DNA from: Hymenobacter sp. BT188
GTDB lineage: Bacteria; Bacteroidota; Bacteroidia; Cytophagales; Hymenobacteraceae
Direction of reading: 5' to 3'
DNA: 64,000 bases
Assembly (NCBI RefSeq): GCF_014333585.1
Contig: NZ_JACSCW010000002.1
Span: forward strand, 62,001 to 126,000
Both the position numbers and the translations under genes were made by a program. Every line of letters begins with the position of its first letter. Position 1 is the first letter of the stretch. The notes under the pieces were generated by a model that was given only the letters and a program-made list of their open reading frames with translations, did not search any database and was not told the DNA's origin. This document shows, piece by piece, positions 18,835 to 28,805 of this stretch.

Positions 18835-20031
18835 ATGATGGTTACTACTGCCCCGGCCAGCGTTTTGCGCTCGGCTACTTCCCTGTGTACCGGTCTGTTA
18901 TTATTAGGATCGGTGGTAAGCTGCTCATCACCATCCAGTGAAAGTGCTTCCCGCAGCACCGACTCCGATTCAACCGCTACCAGCCAAACCGCTGCTCCTG
19001 CCAACTCACCGCTGCAAGTCGTAGCCGAGTTTCGCGAACCTCAGATTGTTGGGGTGGCGGTAGCGCCCGATGGCCGGGTCTTTGGCGTTTTCCCGCGTTG
19101 GGATAATAATCCTGTTAATCCTGTTGCGGTCGTCGGCACTGATGGCTCCGTGAAACCTTATCCCGATGCCAGCTGGTGCATCTGGAACGACTCCGTCCGC
19201 AATGAGCCCCAGAAGCATTGGATCTGCCCTCAAAGTGTGCATGTCGATCAGGCCGGTATACTATGGGTGCTCGATCCTGCCTCGCCCGGCCTGAAAGCCA
19301 CTGTACCCGGCGGCCCCAAACTGGTGAAGATTGACCCCAAGACCAATAAAGTTGTTCAGAACATCAGCTTCCCCGCATCGGTGGCGCCGCGTAAGTCTTA
19401 CTTGAACGATGTGCGTATCGACACTCAGCGCAACTTCGCTTACATCACTGAGTCAGGAATGGGCGCCATCGTAGTTGTGGACTTAAAAACTGGCAACTCG
19501 CGCCGCCTACTGGCCGATCATCCTTCCGTGCATCCGGAGCCGGGCCTGACTTTAAAGGCAGATGGCCACCCAATGATCGACCCGATGGGTAAGCCCATGG
19601 CCTTGCATGCCGATGGTATCGCTCTGAGTCGGAGTGGTGAATACTTGTATTGGTCGCCGCTCACCAGCCATTCACTTTACCGCATCAAAACGGAGGCGCT
19701 TCGCAATGCAGCTTTGTCTTCGGCTCAGCTAGGCAGCCAGGTAGAGAAAGTAGGAGCCATGCCCGCCACTGATGGTATGGAAATCGATGCTAAGGACAAC
19801 GTCTATCTCACCTCCTTCGAGAACAACGCCATTATGCGCCGCACACCGGCCGGCAAGCTGGAAACGATAGCGAAAGAGCCCCGACTTCAGTGGCCCGATA
19901 CCTATGCTATTACTGCTAATGGCGATTTGTATTTTACAACCTCCGCCATTCATAAAACCCCTACTTGGAACAAAGGAGTAGGTAAGCAGGACCAGCCTTA
20001 CCGCATTTTCAAGACATTCCTACCACAATAA
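18835..20031 (+). CDS. Major royal jelly protein (yellow)-like lipoprotein
   Basis: The 398-residue protein starts with a lipoprotein signal (LLLLGSVVSC) and then a beta-propeller of the MRJP/yellow family, seen in the segments GVAVAPDGRVFGVFPRW, DQAGILWVLDPASPG, YLNDVRIDTQRNFAYITESG, DGIALSRSGEYLYWSPL and YLTSFENNAIMRR. Bacterial members are sometimes annotated L-dopachrome tautomerase-related; substrates are not known. The double ATG at 18835/18838 is taken as start since only it directly precedes the signal peptide. A terminator follows at 20060-20090. Confidence 0.82.
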   Translation: MMVTTAPASVLRSATSLCTGLLLLGSVVSCSSPSSESASRSTDSDSTATSQTAAPANSPLQVVAEFREPQIVGVAVAPDGRVFGVFPRWDNNPVNPVAVVGTDGSVKPYPDASWCIWNDSVRNEPQKHWICPQSVHVDQAGILWVLDPASPGLKATVPGGPKLVKIDPKTNKVVQNISFPASVAPRKSYLNDVRIDTQRNFAYITESGMGAIVVVDLKTGNSRRLLADHPSVHPEPGLTLKADGHPMIDPMGKPMALHADGIALSRSGEYLYWSPLTSHSLYRIKTEALRNAALSSAQLGSQVEKVGAMPATDGMEIDAKDNVYLTSFENNAIMRRTPAGKLETIAKEPRLQWPDTYAITANGDLYFTTSAIHKTPTWNKGVGKQDQPYRIFKTFLPQ

Positions 20032-20059
20032 TTTCTGGGCTGCGTCGGTTCAACTTATT

Positions 20060-20090
20060 AAAGCCTTTCCTCACGTTGAGGAAGGGCTTT
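20060..20090 (+). terminator. Rho-independent terminator
   Basis: AAAGCCTTTCCTCA pairs with TGAGGAAGGGCTTT (one bulged G) and is followed by a T-rich stretch. It ends the MRJP-like gene. Confidence 0.75.
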
Positions 20091-20215
20091 CCTTTTATTT
20101 TGAATAGATTGGCTACACCGCAAAACGTAACGATTGCGGTCTAAAAAGTAATCGGTTGAATTACAGGCGTATTTGTAGAACCGAATATGGGTTTTTAGCT
20201 TTGTCATAAGCTATA

Positions 20216-20223
20216 TACATTTG
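20216..20223 (+). promoter_or_regulatory. Candidate -7 element TACATTTG for sucA
   Basis: Exact TAnnTTTG match 26 bp upstream of the sucA ATG, leaving a short untranslated leader. A TTTG at 20200-20203 lies rather close to be the -33 box. Confidence 0.5.
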
Positions 20224-20249
20224 CCCTGACTCACTTAGCTCCTTTACGA

Positions 20250-23105
20250 ATGGACGCTTACTCTTACATCGCCAATGCCCACGGCGACTACATAGATCAG
20301 CTTTACAAAACATACCAGCAAGATCCCGAATCGGTGGATTTTGGCTGGCGTAAGTTTTTTGAAGGCTTTGACTTTTCCCAGCAGTTTGCGGATGGAGATG
20401 GCCAAACAGGTCAGCCCACTGGTTCAGGGGTGCTAACTACACCTGCTTCTACCAATGAAGCAGAAACAGTGCGCGCTGTGGATACAGTAGCCGCCGATAA
20501 GGAAACGCAGGTTCGCAACCTGATTCACGCTTTCCGAAGCAGGGGGCATTTAAGAGCCCGTACTAACCCTGTACGGGAGCGCAAAGACCGTAAAGCCCGC
20601 CTCGACATCGCTGATTTTGGCTTGACGGAATCTGACCTCGATACATCCTTCAAGAATGGAGAGTTGTTGGGTTTAGGCACTACCGCCAAACTGCGTGACA
20701 TCGTAGCGGCGCTGGAAAAGATCTATACCCGGACCATCGGCTTCGAGTACATGTACATCCGGGACCCCCAAATTCTGGACTGGTTCCGGGATAAGGTGGA
20801 GAAGGATTCATTGAGCTTCAACCCCGGTATTGAGTACAAGAAGCGCATCCTACGTAAGCTGAATGAGGCTGTTGTATTCGAGAACTTTCTGCATACCAAG
20901 TTCTTGGGGCAGAAGCGCTTCTCGCTGGAAGGCGGCGAAACCACCATTCCCGCTTTGGATGCCATCATCAACAAAGCCGCCGATTTGGGGGTGCGCGAAG
21001 TGATGATTGGTATGGCCCACCGCGGCCGTCTGAACGTGCTGGCCAACATCATGGGCAAAACGTACGAGCAGATCTTCTCGGAGTTTGAAGGCACTGCCGT
21101 ACCCGACCTGACCATGGGCGACGGCGACGTGAAGTACCACATGGGGTACTCTTCGGAAGTGGATACCGAAGCCGGGCACAAAGTAAACCTGAAATTGGCC
21201 CCCAACCCCTCACATCTAGAGGCAGTTAATCCAGTAGTAGAGGGGTTTGTGCGCGCCAAAATCGAGCACCAGTACAGCGACGATTTTCACCAGATTCTGC
21301 CCATTCTGATTCACGGCGACGCAGCTTTAGCCGGCCAAGGCATTGGCTACGAGCTGACGCAGATGTCGCTGCTGGAAGGCTACAAAACGGGTGGTACCAT
21401 TCATTTCGTCATCAACAACCAAGTTGGTTTCACCACCGATTTCGAGGACGCTCGCTCCAGCATCTACAGCACTGACTTAGCCAAGATTATTGATGCGCCA
21501 GTGCTGCACGTAAACGGTGACGACCCTGAGGCTGTGGTATTTGCCGTGCGCCTGGCCACGGAGTATCGTCAGCAGTTTCACGCCGATATCTTCATTGATA
21601 TGGTGTGCTATCGCCGCCACGGTCACAATGAGTCGGACGAGCCTAAGTTCACCCAGCCCACGCTCTACAACATCATCTCGAAGCACCCGAATCCGCGCGA
21701 AGTCTATAACACCATGCTCGTGCAGCGTGGGGATGTAGATGCCGAGCTGGCCAACCAGATGGACCGCGAGTTCCGCGAGATGCTGCAGGCTCGCTTGGAT
21801 ATGGTAAAGCAGAAGCCGCTGCCGTATAATTATCAGGCTCTCGAAAATGAATGGCGCACCCTGCGCCGCGCCAAAAACGAAGACTTCGAGCAGTCGCCCG
21901 AGACGGGCATCAGTGAGGAAGCCATTGCCAAAGTTGGCAAAGCGCTAACTACGCTGCCCGAAGGATTCCGCCCGCTGAAGCAGATTGAGAAGCTCACGGA
22001 GGAACGCCGCAAGATGTTCTTCGAGACGCGCATTCTCAACTGGGCCGCCGCCGAGCTGCTGGCCTATGGCTCTCTACTACAGGAGCAGCACATTGTGCGC
22101 GTAAGCGGGCAGGATTGCCAGCGCGGCACGTTCTCGCACCGCCATGCCGTATTGCACGACGCAGAGACTTCGGCGCCATATAACTCCTTGAATCACATTG
22201 AGGAAGGACAAGAAAAGCTGCGGATTTATAACTCCTTGCTGAGTGAGTATGCCGTGCTGGGCTTCGAGTTTGGCTACGCTATGGCCAACCCCACAGCTCT
22301 GGTGGTTTGGGAAGCCCAGTTCGGTGATTTCGCCAACGGCGCCCAGACCATGATCGACCAATTCATTGTGTCGTCGGAGAGCAAGTGGCAACGGATGAAC
22401 GGAGTAGTGATGCTGTTGCCCCATGGCTACGAAGGCCAGGGCCCGGAGCACTCCAACGCTCGCCCGGAGCGCTTCCTTCAGCTTGCTGCCGAGAATAACA
22501 TTGTGGTAGCCAATATTACCACCCCAGCCAACTTCTTCCACGCCCTGCGTCGGCAGCTGACCTGGAGCTTCCGCAAGCCGCTGGTAGTAATGTCGCCCAA
22601 GTCGATGCTGCGCCATCCGCTGTGCGTGTCGCCGGTGGAAGAGTTTACGGGGGGCAATTTCCGTGAAGTATTGGGCGATGTGTACGCCGATGCCAAAAAG
22701 GTAAAGCGGGTGTTGCTGTGCTCAGGTAAAGTGTACTTCGACTTGCTAGAGGAGCAGCAAAAGTCTCAGCATAAAGACGTTGCAATTGTGCGTCTGGAGC
22801 AGCTGCATCCTTTCCCCCAAAAGCAGCTGAACGTAGAGCTAGCCAAGTACCCGAAGGCCAAAATATATTGGGTTCAGGAAGAGCCCGAGAACATGGGCTA
22901 CTGGAACTACCTGCTTCGCTTTATGCGGCGCGAGCTGGAAGACGTAATTGCCCGCAAGCCGTCGGCTTCGCCGGCTACCGGCTACAATAAGGTGCACGTG
23001 AAAGAGCAGAAGGATATTGTGGCCCGCGCCTTTGGCATTGCGTCGGCAGAGGTAGACGCCGAAAATATCAAAGGCACCGTAGAAGTAGCAAAAAAGCAGG
23101 ACTAA
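20250..23105 (+). CDS. sucA: 2-oxoglutarate dehydrogenase E1 component
   Basis: Thiamine-diphosphate enzyme that decarboxylates 2-oxoglutarate and transfers the succinyl group to the lipoyl arms of E2 in the TCA cycle. The 951 residues include the N-terminal E2-binding helix (YIDQLYKTYQQDPESVDFGWRKFF), the substrate-site motif GMAHRGRLNVLANIMGK, HGDAALAGQGIGYE, the metal/ThDP region NNQVGFTTD and the transketolase-like C-terminal half (SHRHAVLHD, HGYEGQGPEHSNARPERFLQL). Length is slightly over the usual 915-935. It is followed after 166 bp by sucB, with a hairpin and a degenerate terminator between, so partial read-through or separate control is possible. Confidence 0.98.
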   Translation: MDAYSYIANAHGDYIDQLYKTYQQDPESVDFGWRKFFEGFDFSQQFADGDGQTGQPTGSGVLTTPASTNEAETVRAVDTVAADKETQVRNLIHAFRSRGHLRARTNPVRERKDRKARLDIADFGLTESDLDTSFKNGELLGLGTTAKLRDIVAALEKIYTRTIGFEYMYIRDPQILDWFRDKVEKDSLSFNPGIEYKKRILRKLNEAVVFENFLHTKFLGQKRFSLEGGETTIPALDAIINKAADLGVREVMIGMAHRGRLNVLANIMGKTYEQIFSEFEGTAVPDLTMGDGDVKYHMGYSSEVDTEAGHKVNLKLAPNPSHLEAVNPVVEGFVRAKIEHQYSDDFHQILPILIHGDAALAGQGIGYELTQMSLLEGYKTGGTIHFVINNQVGFTTDFEDARSSIYSTDLAKIIDAPVLHVNGDDPEAVVFAVRLATEYRQQFHADIFIDMVCYRRHGHNESDEPKFTQPTLYNIISKHPNPREVYNTMLVQRGDVDAELANQMDREFREMLQARLDMVKQKPLPYNYQALENEWRTLRRAKNEDFEQSPETGISEEAIAKVGKALTTLPEGFRPLKQIEKLTEERRKMFFETRILNWAAAELLAYGSLLQEQHIVRVSGQDCQRGTFSHRHAVLHDAETSAPYNSLNHIEEGQEKLRIYNSLLSEYAVLGFEFGYAMANPTALVVWEAQFGDFANGAQTMIDQFIVSSESKWQRMNGVVMLLPHGYEGQGPEHSNARPERFLQLAAENNIVVANITTPANFFHALRRQLTWSFRKPLVVMSPKSMLRHPLCVSPVEEFTGGNFREVLGDVYADAKKVKRVLLCSGKVYFDLLEEQQKSQHKDVAIVRLEQLHPFPQKQLNVELAKYPKAKIYWVQEEPENMGYWNYLLRFMRRELEDVIARKPSASPATGYNKVHVKEQKDIVARAFGIASAEVDAENIKGTVEVAKKQD

Positions 23106-23107
23106 CT

Positions 23108-23136
23108 GAGTGCGCGAACTAGCCGTTCGCGCACTC
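23108..23136. other. Hairpin between sucA and sucB
   Basis: Perfect 11-bp arms GAGTGCGCGAA/TTCGCGCACTC around a 7-nt loop, right after the sucA stop. There is no T-tract, so it may stabilise the sucA 3' end or set the sucA:sucB ratio instead of terminating. Confidence 0.5.
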
Positions 23137-23147
23137 GTAGGTTCATT

Positions 23148-23192
23148 AAAAAAGCCCCCCAATATTATATTTTCGACATAACTGGCTTTTTT
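23148..23192 (+). terminator. Degenerate terminator-like AAAAAAGCCCCCC...GGCTTTTTT
   Basis: The left arm has the usual AAAAAAGCCCCCC word but the right arm keeps only GGCTTTTTT, with a 27-nt AT-rich loop. It looks like a decayed copy of the window's standard terminator, upstream of sucB. Confidence 0.45.
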
Positions 23193-23271
23193 GATTCATC
23201 AGTAATTGTGGCAGCGAGCATGCCTGCTGCCTAGACTATCACCCTCCCGAAACTCTTCAACCGTTCCACCT

Positions 23272-25056
23272 ATGGGTCTGGAAATTAAAATCCCCGCCGT
23301 CGGCGAATCTATCACCGAAGTGACCATTGCCAAATGGCTCAAAAGCGACGGCGCGGCCGTGAAGCGCGACGAAGTAATTGCCGAGCTAGAATCGGATAAG
23401 GCCACGTTTGAGCTGCCCGCCGAGGCGGATGGCACGCTGCAAATTCTGGTGGCCGAAGGTGAAACGATTGGTATCGGTACTGTCATTGCCAACATTGGCG
23501 GCGAAGGCAATGGCGCTGCTCCGGCCGCTGGAGGCGCGGCACCGGCCAAAGATGCCACGCTAGCCCAGCCTCAGGCTGACCCCGTAGCGCCCGGCCAAAA
23601 GGAGTCGGGCAGCAACGGCAGCCAAGGCTCATCGGCTGAAAAAGCCCCCCAGTCGGCAAAAGATCCGATTACTCAGGGTGAGCAAAATCCTCAGGCCAGT
23701 GACCAATCAGGTTACGGCGGTTCAGTCGCTGGCTCAGCCGATAAACCTACTGCGCCCGCCACGGGCGGTAGCGCCCCGGCTTCTGGCGGTGGCGAGGTGA
23801 AGGAAATGAAGATTCCGGCCGTGGGCGAGTCCATCACGGAAGTAACGGTAGCTAAGTGGCTGAAAGCTGACGGTGCCCAAGTAGAGCGTGATGAAGTAAT
23901 TGCCGAACTGGAATCGGACAAGGCGACATTTGAGCTGCCCGCCGAGGCCGCTGGTACGTTGCGCCACGCCGCCCAGGAAGGTCAGACGATTGCCATCGGA
24001 ACGGTCATTGCCCGCATTGAAGGCGGTAGTGGCGCGGCTACGGGAGCAGTTCCGGCTGCACCCGCGCCAGCCGCCGCCCAGGGGGCAAGTTCAACGTCGG
24101 CTCAGCCTGCCGCCGCTGCCGCTTCGGGTAGCGCTACGTACGCCACGGGCACTCCTTCGCCGGCTGCCGGCAAAATCCTCGGTGAGAAAGGCATTGCCGC
24201 TACTGACGTGCAAGGCACCGGCCGCGATGGTCGCATTACCAAGGAAGACGCGCAAAATGCCCAGGCTCGTCCGGCTGCACCAGCTCCAACTCCGGCTGCC
24301 GCACCTGCAGCCAGTGCACAGCCCGCCGCTCCAGCCAGCGCTCAACCAGCTGGCGAGCGTGTCCAGCGCCGCGAGCGGATGAGCAACCTACGCAAGACCG
24401 TGGCTCGTCGCTTGGTGGCCGTGAAAAATGAGACGGCCATGCTCACCACTTTCAACGAAGTGGATATGCAGCCCATCATGGACCTGCGCACGAAGTACAA
24501 AGACAAGTTCAAGGAGAAGCATCAGGTTGGCTTGGGCTTCATGTCCTTCTTCACAAAGGCCTGCTGCGTAGCGCTGAAAGAATTCCCTTCCGTAAATGCT
24601 CAGATCGACGGTACTGACATCGTATTCAACGACTTCTGCGACGTAAGTATCGCGGTATCAGCGCCGAAGGGCTTGGTGGTGCCGGTGATTCGCAACGCGG
24701 AGCAGTTGTCTTTCGAAGGTATTGAAAAAGAGGTGGTTCGCTTAGCCGTGAAGGCCCGTGATAATAAGCTTACCATCGAAGAAATGACCGGCGGTACGTT
24801 TACCATCACCAATGGCGGTGTTTTCGGCTCGATGATGAGCACGCCCATCATAAACGCCCCCCAGTCGGCTATTCTGGGTATGCACAACATCGTGCAGCGC
24901 CCCATAGCCGTGAACGGGCAGGTCGTGATTCGCCCCATGATGTATCTGGCCTTAAGCTACGATCACCGCATCATCGACGGCCGCGAGTCGGTGTCGTTCC
25001 TGGTGCGCGTGAAGGAGTTGCTGGAAGACCCAACGCGTTTGCTGCTAGGAGTATAG
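23272..25056 (+). CDS. sucB: Dihydrolipoamide succinyltransferase (E2) with two lipoyl domains
   Basis: Core of 2-oxoglutarate dehydrogenase, accepting succinyl groups from SucA and moving them to CoA. From the ATG at 23272 there are 594 residues: lipoyl domain 1 (Lys43 in ESDKATFEL), an Ala/Pro/Ser-rich linker, lipoyl domain 2 (Lys217 in the same motif), a second linker, an E1/E3-binding domain ([22 protein letters not shown]) and the catalytic domain ending with the [11 protein letters not shown] motif (His and Asp of the active site). Two lipoyl domains are more than the single one of most SucB proteins. It follows sucA; the E3 partner lpdA is at 28.8 kb. Confidence 0.95.
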   Translation: MGLEIKIPAVGESITEVTIAKWLKSDGAAVKRDEVIAELESDKATFELPAEADGTLQILVAEGETIGIGTVIANIGGEGNGAAPAAGGAAPAKDATLAQPQADPVAPGQKESGSNGSQGSSAEKAPQSAKDPITQGEQNPQASDQSGYGGSVAGSADKPTAPATGGSAPASGGGEVKEMKIPAVGESITEVTVAKWLKADGAQVERDEVIAELESDKATFELPAEAAGTLRHAAQEGQTIAIGTVIARIEGGSGAATGAVPAAPAPAAAQGASSTSAQPAAAAASGSATYATGTPSPAAGKILGEKGIAATDVQGTGRDGRITKEDAQNAQARPAAPAPTPAAAPAASAQPAAPASAQPAGERVQRRERMSNLRKTVARRLVAVKNETAMLTTFNEVDMQPIMDLRTKYKDKFKEKHQVGLGFMSFFTKACCVALKEFPSVNAQIDGTDIVFNDFCDVSIAVSAPKGLVVPVIRNAEQLSFEGIEKEVVRLAVKARDNKLTIEEMTGGTFTITNGGVFGSMMSTPIINAPQSAILGMHNIVQRPIAVNGQVVIRPMMYLALSYDHRIIDGRESVSFLVRVKELLEDPTRLLLGV

Positions 25057-25073
25057 TGGTTTAGAATTGACGC

Positions 25074-25111
25074 AAAAAAGCCCCCCAGCTATTGTAGATG
25101 GGGGGCTTTTT
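25074..25111 (+). terminator. Terminator hairpin with paired GCCCCCC words
   Basis: AAAAAAGCCCCCCA pairs with TGGGGGGCTTTTT. It ends the sucA-sucB unit and faces the convergent hemoglobin gene. Confidence 0.88.
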
Positions 25112-25159
25112 CGTATGATTTAAGCTACGCTAATCTGGCTGTGGATAGGGGGCGGAAAG

Positions 25160-25513
25160 CTACTCAGCGGCAAGGGCTATACTTCGGGCTTTCACCTTGG
25201 CTTCCTCAGCTTTATCACCTGCAAAATTTTCTTCCACCGCCTTGCTGAACAAGCCAATCCACTGGCGCTGGTATTGGCCGCGGGCTGGCATAGCTAGTTG
25301 TTGGGGAATAGGCTGGCCAGTGCTGTTGTTGCGACCAAATAAGGCGCTGCTCCAATAGTCATACAGCGAGGTAAGATGGTTGGGCCAATGCACAGCGGCC
25401 ACCGCGCTAAAGATGGGTGATAGCAATGCATCTTGATTTACCTTTTGGCAGAAGCAATCTACCAAAACCTTGATGTCACCTTCGGTACGGATGTCGGGGA
25501 GAGCAGTTGGCAT
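25160..25513 (-). CDS. Group III truncated hemoglobin-like protein lacking the usual heme ligands
   Basis: The 117-residue sequence aligns well with group III truncated globins: DIKVLVDCFCQKVNQDALLSPIF, WPNHLTSLYDYWSSALFG and the F-helix region up to RQWIGLF. Two key positions differ. The B10 Tyr of the family motif FYxxV is Cys here (FCQKV), and the proximal F8 His of HFxRW is Tyr (the local sequence is GQYQRQW). I confirmed both from the nucleotide codons. Heme binding by the ordinary mode is therefore doubtful; the protein may bind heme differently or have another role. It is a single gene, convergent with sucB. Confidence 0.8.
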   Translation of the reverse strand: MPTALPDIRTEGDIKVLVDCFCQKVNQDALLSPIFSAVAAVHWPNHLTSLYDYWSSALFGRNNSTGQPIPQQLAMPARGQYQRQWIGLFSKAVEENFAGDKAEEAKVKARSIALAAE

Positions 25514-25706
25514 AAGTAGCTAAATAGCAGTAGGGTGATACATACGACAAGATTCCGACACCGTTGCCCCGCTACTTTAAGCGTGACGAGTGCCCATAGT
25601 AAACATACACAATCTGAAATTATTAATTCAATTTAATGTTAAATAAATTATACTGTTGAGTCTTAAAAGCGAGCTATTAGTCTGTGATAAGCATTTTATT
25701 GGCCTA

Positions 25707-26669
25707 TCACTTTTTTTCAAGCTCAAGGGCTTCATTTTCCACTTCTTTGGGTTGCGCCTTCCGGCCGCCCAGCACTACTAGCATTACTGCTATTACAATC
25801 AGCGCCGCGCCACCCAACATACTTACATTGAGAGCTTCACCCGCGAAGGCCCAACCCAGAAGCACAGCCACCACCGGATTGACAAAGGCGTACGTGCCTG
25901 CTAAAGCCGGCTCTACTACCCGCAACAGCCAGATGTAGGCCGTGAAGCCCACAATGGAACCGAAAGAAACCAGATAAGCATACGCCCACCAGGATTTGGT
26001 TGTGACTTGCGCCAGCTCAAACCCATTGGCTTCGCCGCGTAGCAGGCCAACTACCAGCATCACTAGCCCCCCGCAAATCATCTGCATGCCGCCAGCTACA
26101 AAGGGAGAAGAGGCAGCCTGTTTTTTCTTGGAATAAAGTGACCCAATGGCCCACACCAACGCCGCCGTCAGCACCATCGTAATGCCTATTCCCTGTTTCC
26201 CAGGTAAGGCCACGTGAGAAGCTCCTGGGTGGCTGGCCAGCAGATAAACGCCCCCCAGTCCGAACACCAGTCCCAGCGCCACCAAGGCCGTCGGGCGCTG
26301 CGATACGCCGCTCATCCAACCAAGTACCGCCAGAAACATGGGTACCGTGGCTACCAGCAGCGAGGCCATACCAGTGGGAATATACTGCTCGCCCAGGGTA
26401 ACGCCACCGTTGCCGAAGCCTAGCAGACAGACCCCAATGATGAAAGCCGTAATCCAGCCCTGAGCACTTGGCCGTGGAGCACCGCGCAGGCGCATAAAGC
26501 TATACAGCAGTACGCCAGCCAACGCGTAGCGCGTGCCCGCCATCAGCAGGGGCGGAATAGAATCGATGGCGAAGCGGATACCCAGATATGTGGAGCCCCA
26601 GATGATGTATACCGCCGCAAAAGCGAGCACCAATGACAGCCGGGTAGGGGAAGGAGCAGAAGTTGACAT
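25707..26669 (-). CDS. EamA family (DMT superfamily) transporter
   Basis: A 320-residue protein with ten predicted membrane helices in two five-helix EamA halves. The first half has FAAVYIIWGSTYLGIRFAID and the second AALVWAIGSLYSKK and YAFVNPVVAVLLGWAFAGEAL, all typical for RhaT/EamA drug-metabolite exporters. Substrate is not predictable from sequence; relatives export amino acids and metabolites. It is transcribed divergently from the M1 peptidase gene. Confidence 0.9.
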   Translation of the reverse strand: MSTSAPSPTRLSLVLAFAAVYIIWGSTYLGIRFAIDSIPPLLMAGTRYALAGVLLYSFMRLRGAPRPSAQGWITAFIIGVCLLGFGNGGVTLGEQYIPTGMASLLVATVPMFLAVLGWMSGVSQRPTALVALGLVFGLGGVYLLASHPGASHVALPGKQGIGITMVLTAALVWAIGSLYSKKKQAASSPFVAGGMQMICGGLVMLVVGLLRGEANGFELAQVTTKSWWAYAYLVSFGSIVGFTAYIWLLRVVEPALAGTYAFVNPVVAVLLGWAFAGEALNVSMLGGAALIVIAVMLVVLGGRKAQPKEVENEALELEKK

Positions 26670-26805
26670 GAAACTAAACGGGAATGAGGCTGTAAACCTA
26701 CGCCGGTTTTGGCGGGGCTGCTAGTCGGGCACTACTACGCAGTTCCGGGGTTGCGGCGTTTCAGTCAGGTTGGCGTTCTTTGCCGCATACTCCAATTCTC
26801 CTGCT

Positions 26806-28464
26806 GTGCGTTCTTCTTTTCTGTTTCTTCTTGCTGCCTTGCTGAGTTGTTCGCTCAGCGCCTCGGCTCAACTGCTGCCACCCAAGCCAGCTTTTACCCG
26901 CGCCGACTCCTTGCGCGGCACCCTCACGCCGCTCCGTACCTGCTACGACATCAAGTATTACCACCTCGATGTAAAGCTGGATGTGGCCAACAAATCCATC
27001 AGCGGCTCCAACCTCTTTCACTTCACGGCCACCCAAGATTTTACTCGGTTGCAGTTTGACTTGTTTGCCAATCTGAAGGTAGATAAGGTAGAGTATCAGG
27101 GTAAGTCGGTGCCCTACACGCGGGAAGCCAATGCTGTGTTTGTTACGTTTCCAGCTCCTGTTCAGAAGGGTAGTCGGGCCGAGTTTCGGGTGTTCTACTC
27201 AGGTCAGCCCACTGTGGCCAAAAATGCCCCGTGGGATGGCGGATTCGTATTCACCCAGGACAGCAAAGGCAAGCCGTGGGTGGCTACCGCCTGTCAGGGT
27301 GTGGGCGCGAGCATCTGGTGGCCTACGAAAGACCACCAAGCCGACGAGGTCGACAGCATGCTCATCAGCGTGACGGTGCCCAAAGGACTCAAGGATATTT
27401 CGAATGGACGGCTGCGCAAAACTACTAAGCTCAAGGGGGGCGCTACCCGCTTCGACTGGTTTGTGAGCAACCCTATCAACAACTACGACGTGGCCCTCAA
27501 CGTGGCCGACTATACCCACTTCGCCGACGAATACGCCGGCGAAAAAGGCAAACTAACCCTCGATTATTGGGTTCTGCCCGAAAACCTCGCCAAAGCCAAA
27601 ACGCAGTTTGCGGCCAACGTGAAACCCATGCTCAAGGCCATGGAAAACTGGTTTGGTCCCTATCCATTTTACGAAGACGGTTTCAAGCTAATAGAAACGC
27701 CTCACCTCGGTATGGAGCACCAAAGCGCCGTGGCTTATGGCAACAAGTACCAGAACGGCTACCTCGGCGCCGACCGCTCGGCCACCGGCTGGGGCCTGAA
27801 GTGGGACTTCATCATCATTCACGAAAGCGGCCACGAGTGGTTTGGTAATAACATTACCAGCAAGGATATTGCGGATATGTGGATTCACGAGTCGTTCACG
27901 TGTTACTCAGAAGGCTTGTTTACTGAAAGTTTGTTTGGGAAGCCCGCCGGCCAGGAATATGTGCACGGGCAGCGCCGCCACATCCAGAATGACCGGCCCA
28001 TTATCGGCCCCTACGGTGTGAACCGGGAAGGTTCGGGCGACATGTACGACAAAGGCGCCAACCTGCTAAACATGGTGCGCACCATCATCAACGACGACGC
28101 GAAGTGGCGCAATATCCTGCGCGGCCTGGGGCAGCAGTTTTACCACCAAACCGTGACCAGCGAGCAAATTATCGGCTACATCAACCAGCAAAGTGGCCTG
28201 AACCTCACGCCCGTTTTCGATCAGTACCTACGCCACAACACCCTACCAGTACTCGAGTTTCGTTTTGAAAACGGCAAAACCTTCTGCCGCTGGGTAGCCA
28301 ACGTGAGCGATTTCGCCATGCCAGTCCGCGTGCGCACCCGCGGCGGCGAGTATCAGTTTATCAGCCCCACTACCAAGTTTGCGCCGGTTGCTCTGCCCGG
28401 TGTTACCCGCGAAAATCTCGAAGTGGACACCTTCAATTATTACATCGGCGTGCTGGTGGACTAA
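26806..28464 (+). CDS. M1 family aminopeptidase, exported
   Basis: Zinc metallopeptidase of the aminopeptidase N family, about 552 residues. The zinc motif is HESGHEW (His339, His343) with the downstream Glu in WIHESFTCYSEG. GMEHQSAVAYG occupies the place of the GxMEN exopeptidase motif. The frame opens with a TTG at 26770, but the GTG at 26806 directly precedes a signal peptide (VRSSFLFLLAALLSCSLSASA) and follows a promoter-like TTCTTTG, so I prefer it. Likely periplasmic peptide degradation. It has the first two M1 domains but no long C-terminal helical domain. Confidence 0.9.
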   Translation: MRSSFLFLLAALLSCSLSASAQLLPPKPAFTRADSLRGTLTPLRTCYDIKYYHLDVKLDVANKSISGSNLFHFTATQDFTRLQFDLFANLKVDKVEYQGKSVPYTREANAVFVTFPAPVQKGSRAEFRVFYSGQPTVAKNAPWDGGFVFTQDSKGKPWVATACQGVGASIWWPTKDHQADEVDSMLISVTVPKGLKDISNGRLRKTTKLKGGATRFDWFVSNPINNYDVALNVADYTHFADEYAGEKGKLTLDYWVLPENLAKAKTQFAANVKPMLKAMENWFGPYPFYEDGFKLIETPHLGMEHQSAVAYGNKYQNGYLGADRSATGWGLKWDFIIIHESGHEWFGNNITSKDIADMWIHESFTCYSEGLFTESLFGKPAGQEYVHGQRRHIQNDRPIIGPYGVNREGSGDMYDKGANLLNMVRTIINDDAKWRNILRGLGQQFYHQTVTSEQIIGYINQQSGLNLTPVFDQYLRHNTLPVLEFRFENGKTFCRWVANVSDFAMPVRVRTRGGEYQFISPTTKFAPVALPGVTRENLEVDTFNYYIGVLVD

Positions 28465-28805
28465 GCGCGTGTCTGGTTATTTAACCTAAGTTGCGGACTA
28501 CTATACTAAAACTAGTCTGCTAGCTTTCTAACTTCTTAAATCTAGTTTTCTAAAGCGCTACTTCAGTAGCTCGCAACTTGGGTTATTTATAAAGAACGTC
28601 ATGCAGATCGCAGCGAAGCATCTCGCATGCTGACGTCTGATTACTAATCCCACTAAACGCGCGAGATGCTTCGCTGCGCTCTGCATGACGGTTCCAAAAC
28701 CTGGCTCTAATGTCTGGGGGGCAAATCCTAGCGGCGGCTTTCGGTACCCGGCATTTTTGCCGACCTTCGCCCCGCTGATTTACACTGAATGAACTCACTC
28801 TTAGC
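28465..28805. other. Intergenic region with palindromic repeat R1
   Basis: 341 bp between the M1 peptidase and lpdA. It contains an A/T-rich stretch, palindromic repeat R1 (28597-28690) and one exact copy of the 13-mer CTGGGGGGCAAAT at 28714-28726. No ORF of note and no clear lpdA promoter box were found. Confidence 0.6.
28597..28690. repeat. Dispersed intergenic palindrome, copy R1
   Basis: Imperfect inverted arms: CGTCATGCAGATCGCAGCG...GAAGCATCTCGC on the left and its complement ending CTCTGCATGACG on the right, around an A/T-rich centre. Same family as copies at 35641, 39389, 44308, 48972 and 58898. Confidence 0.85.
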
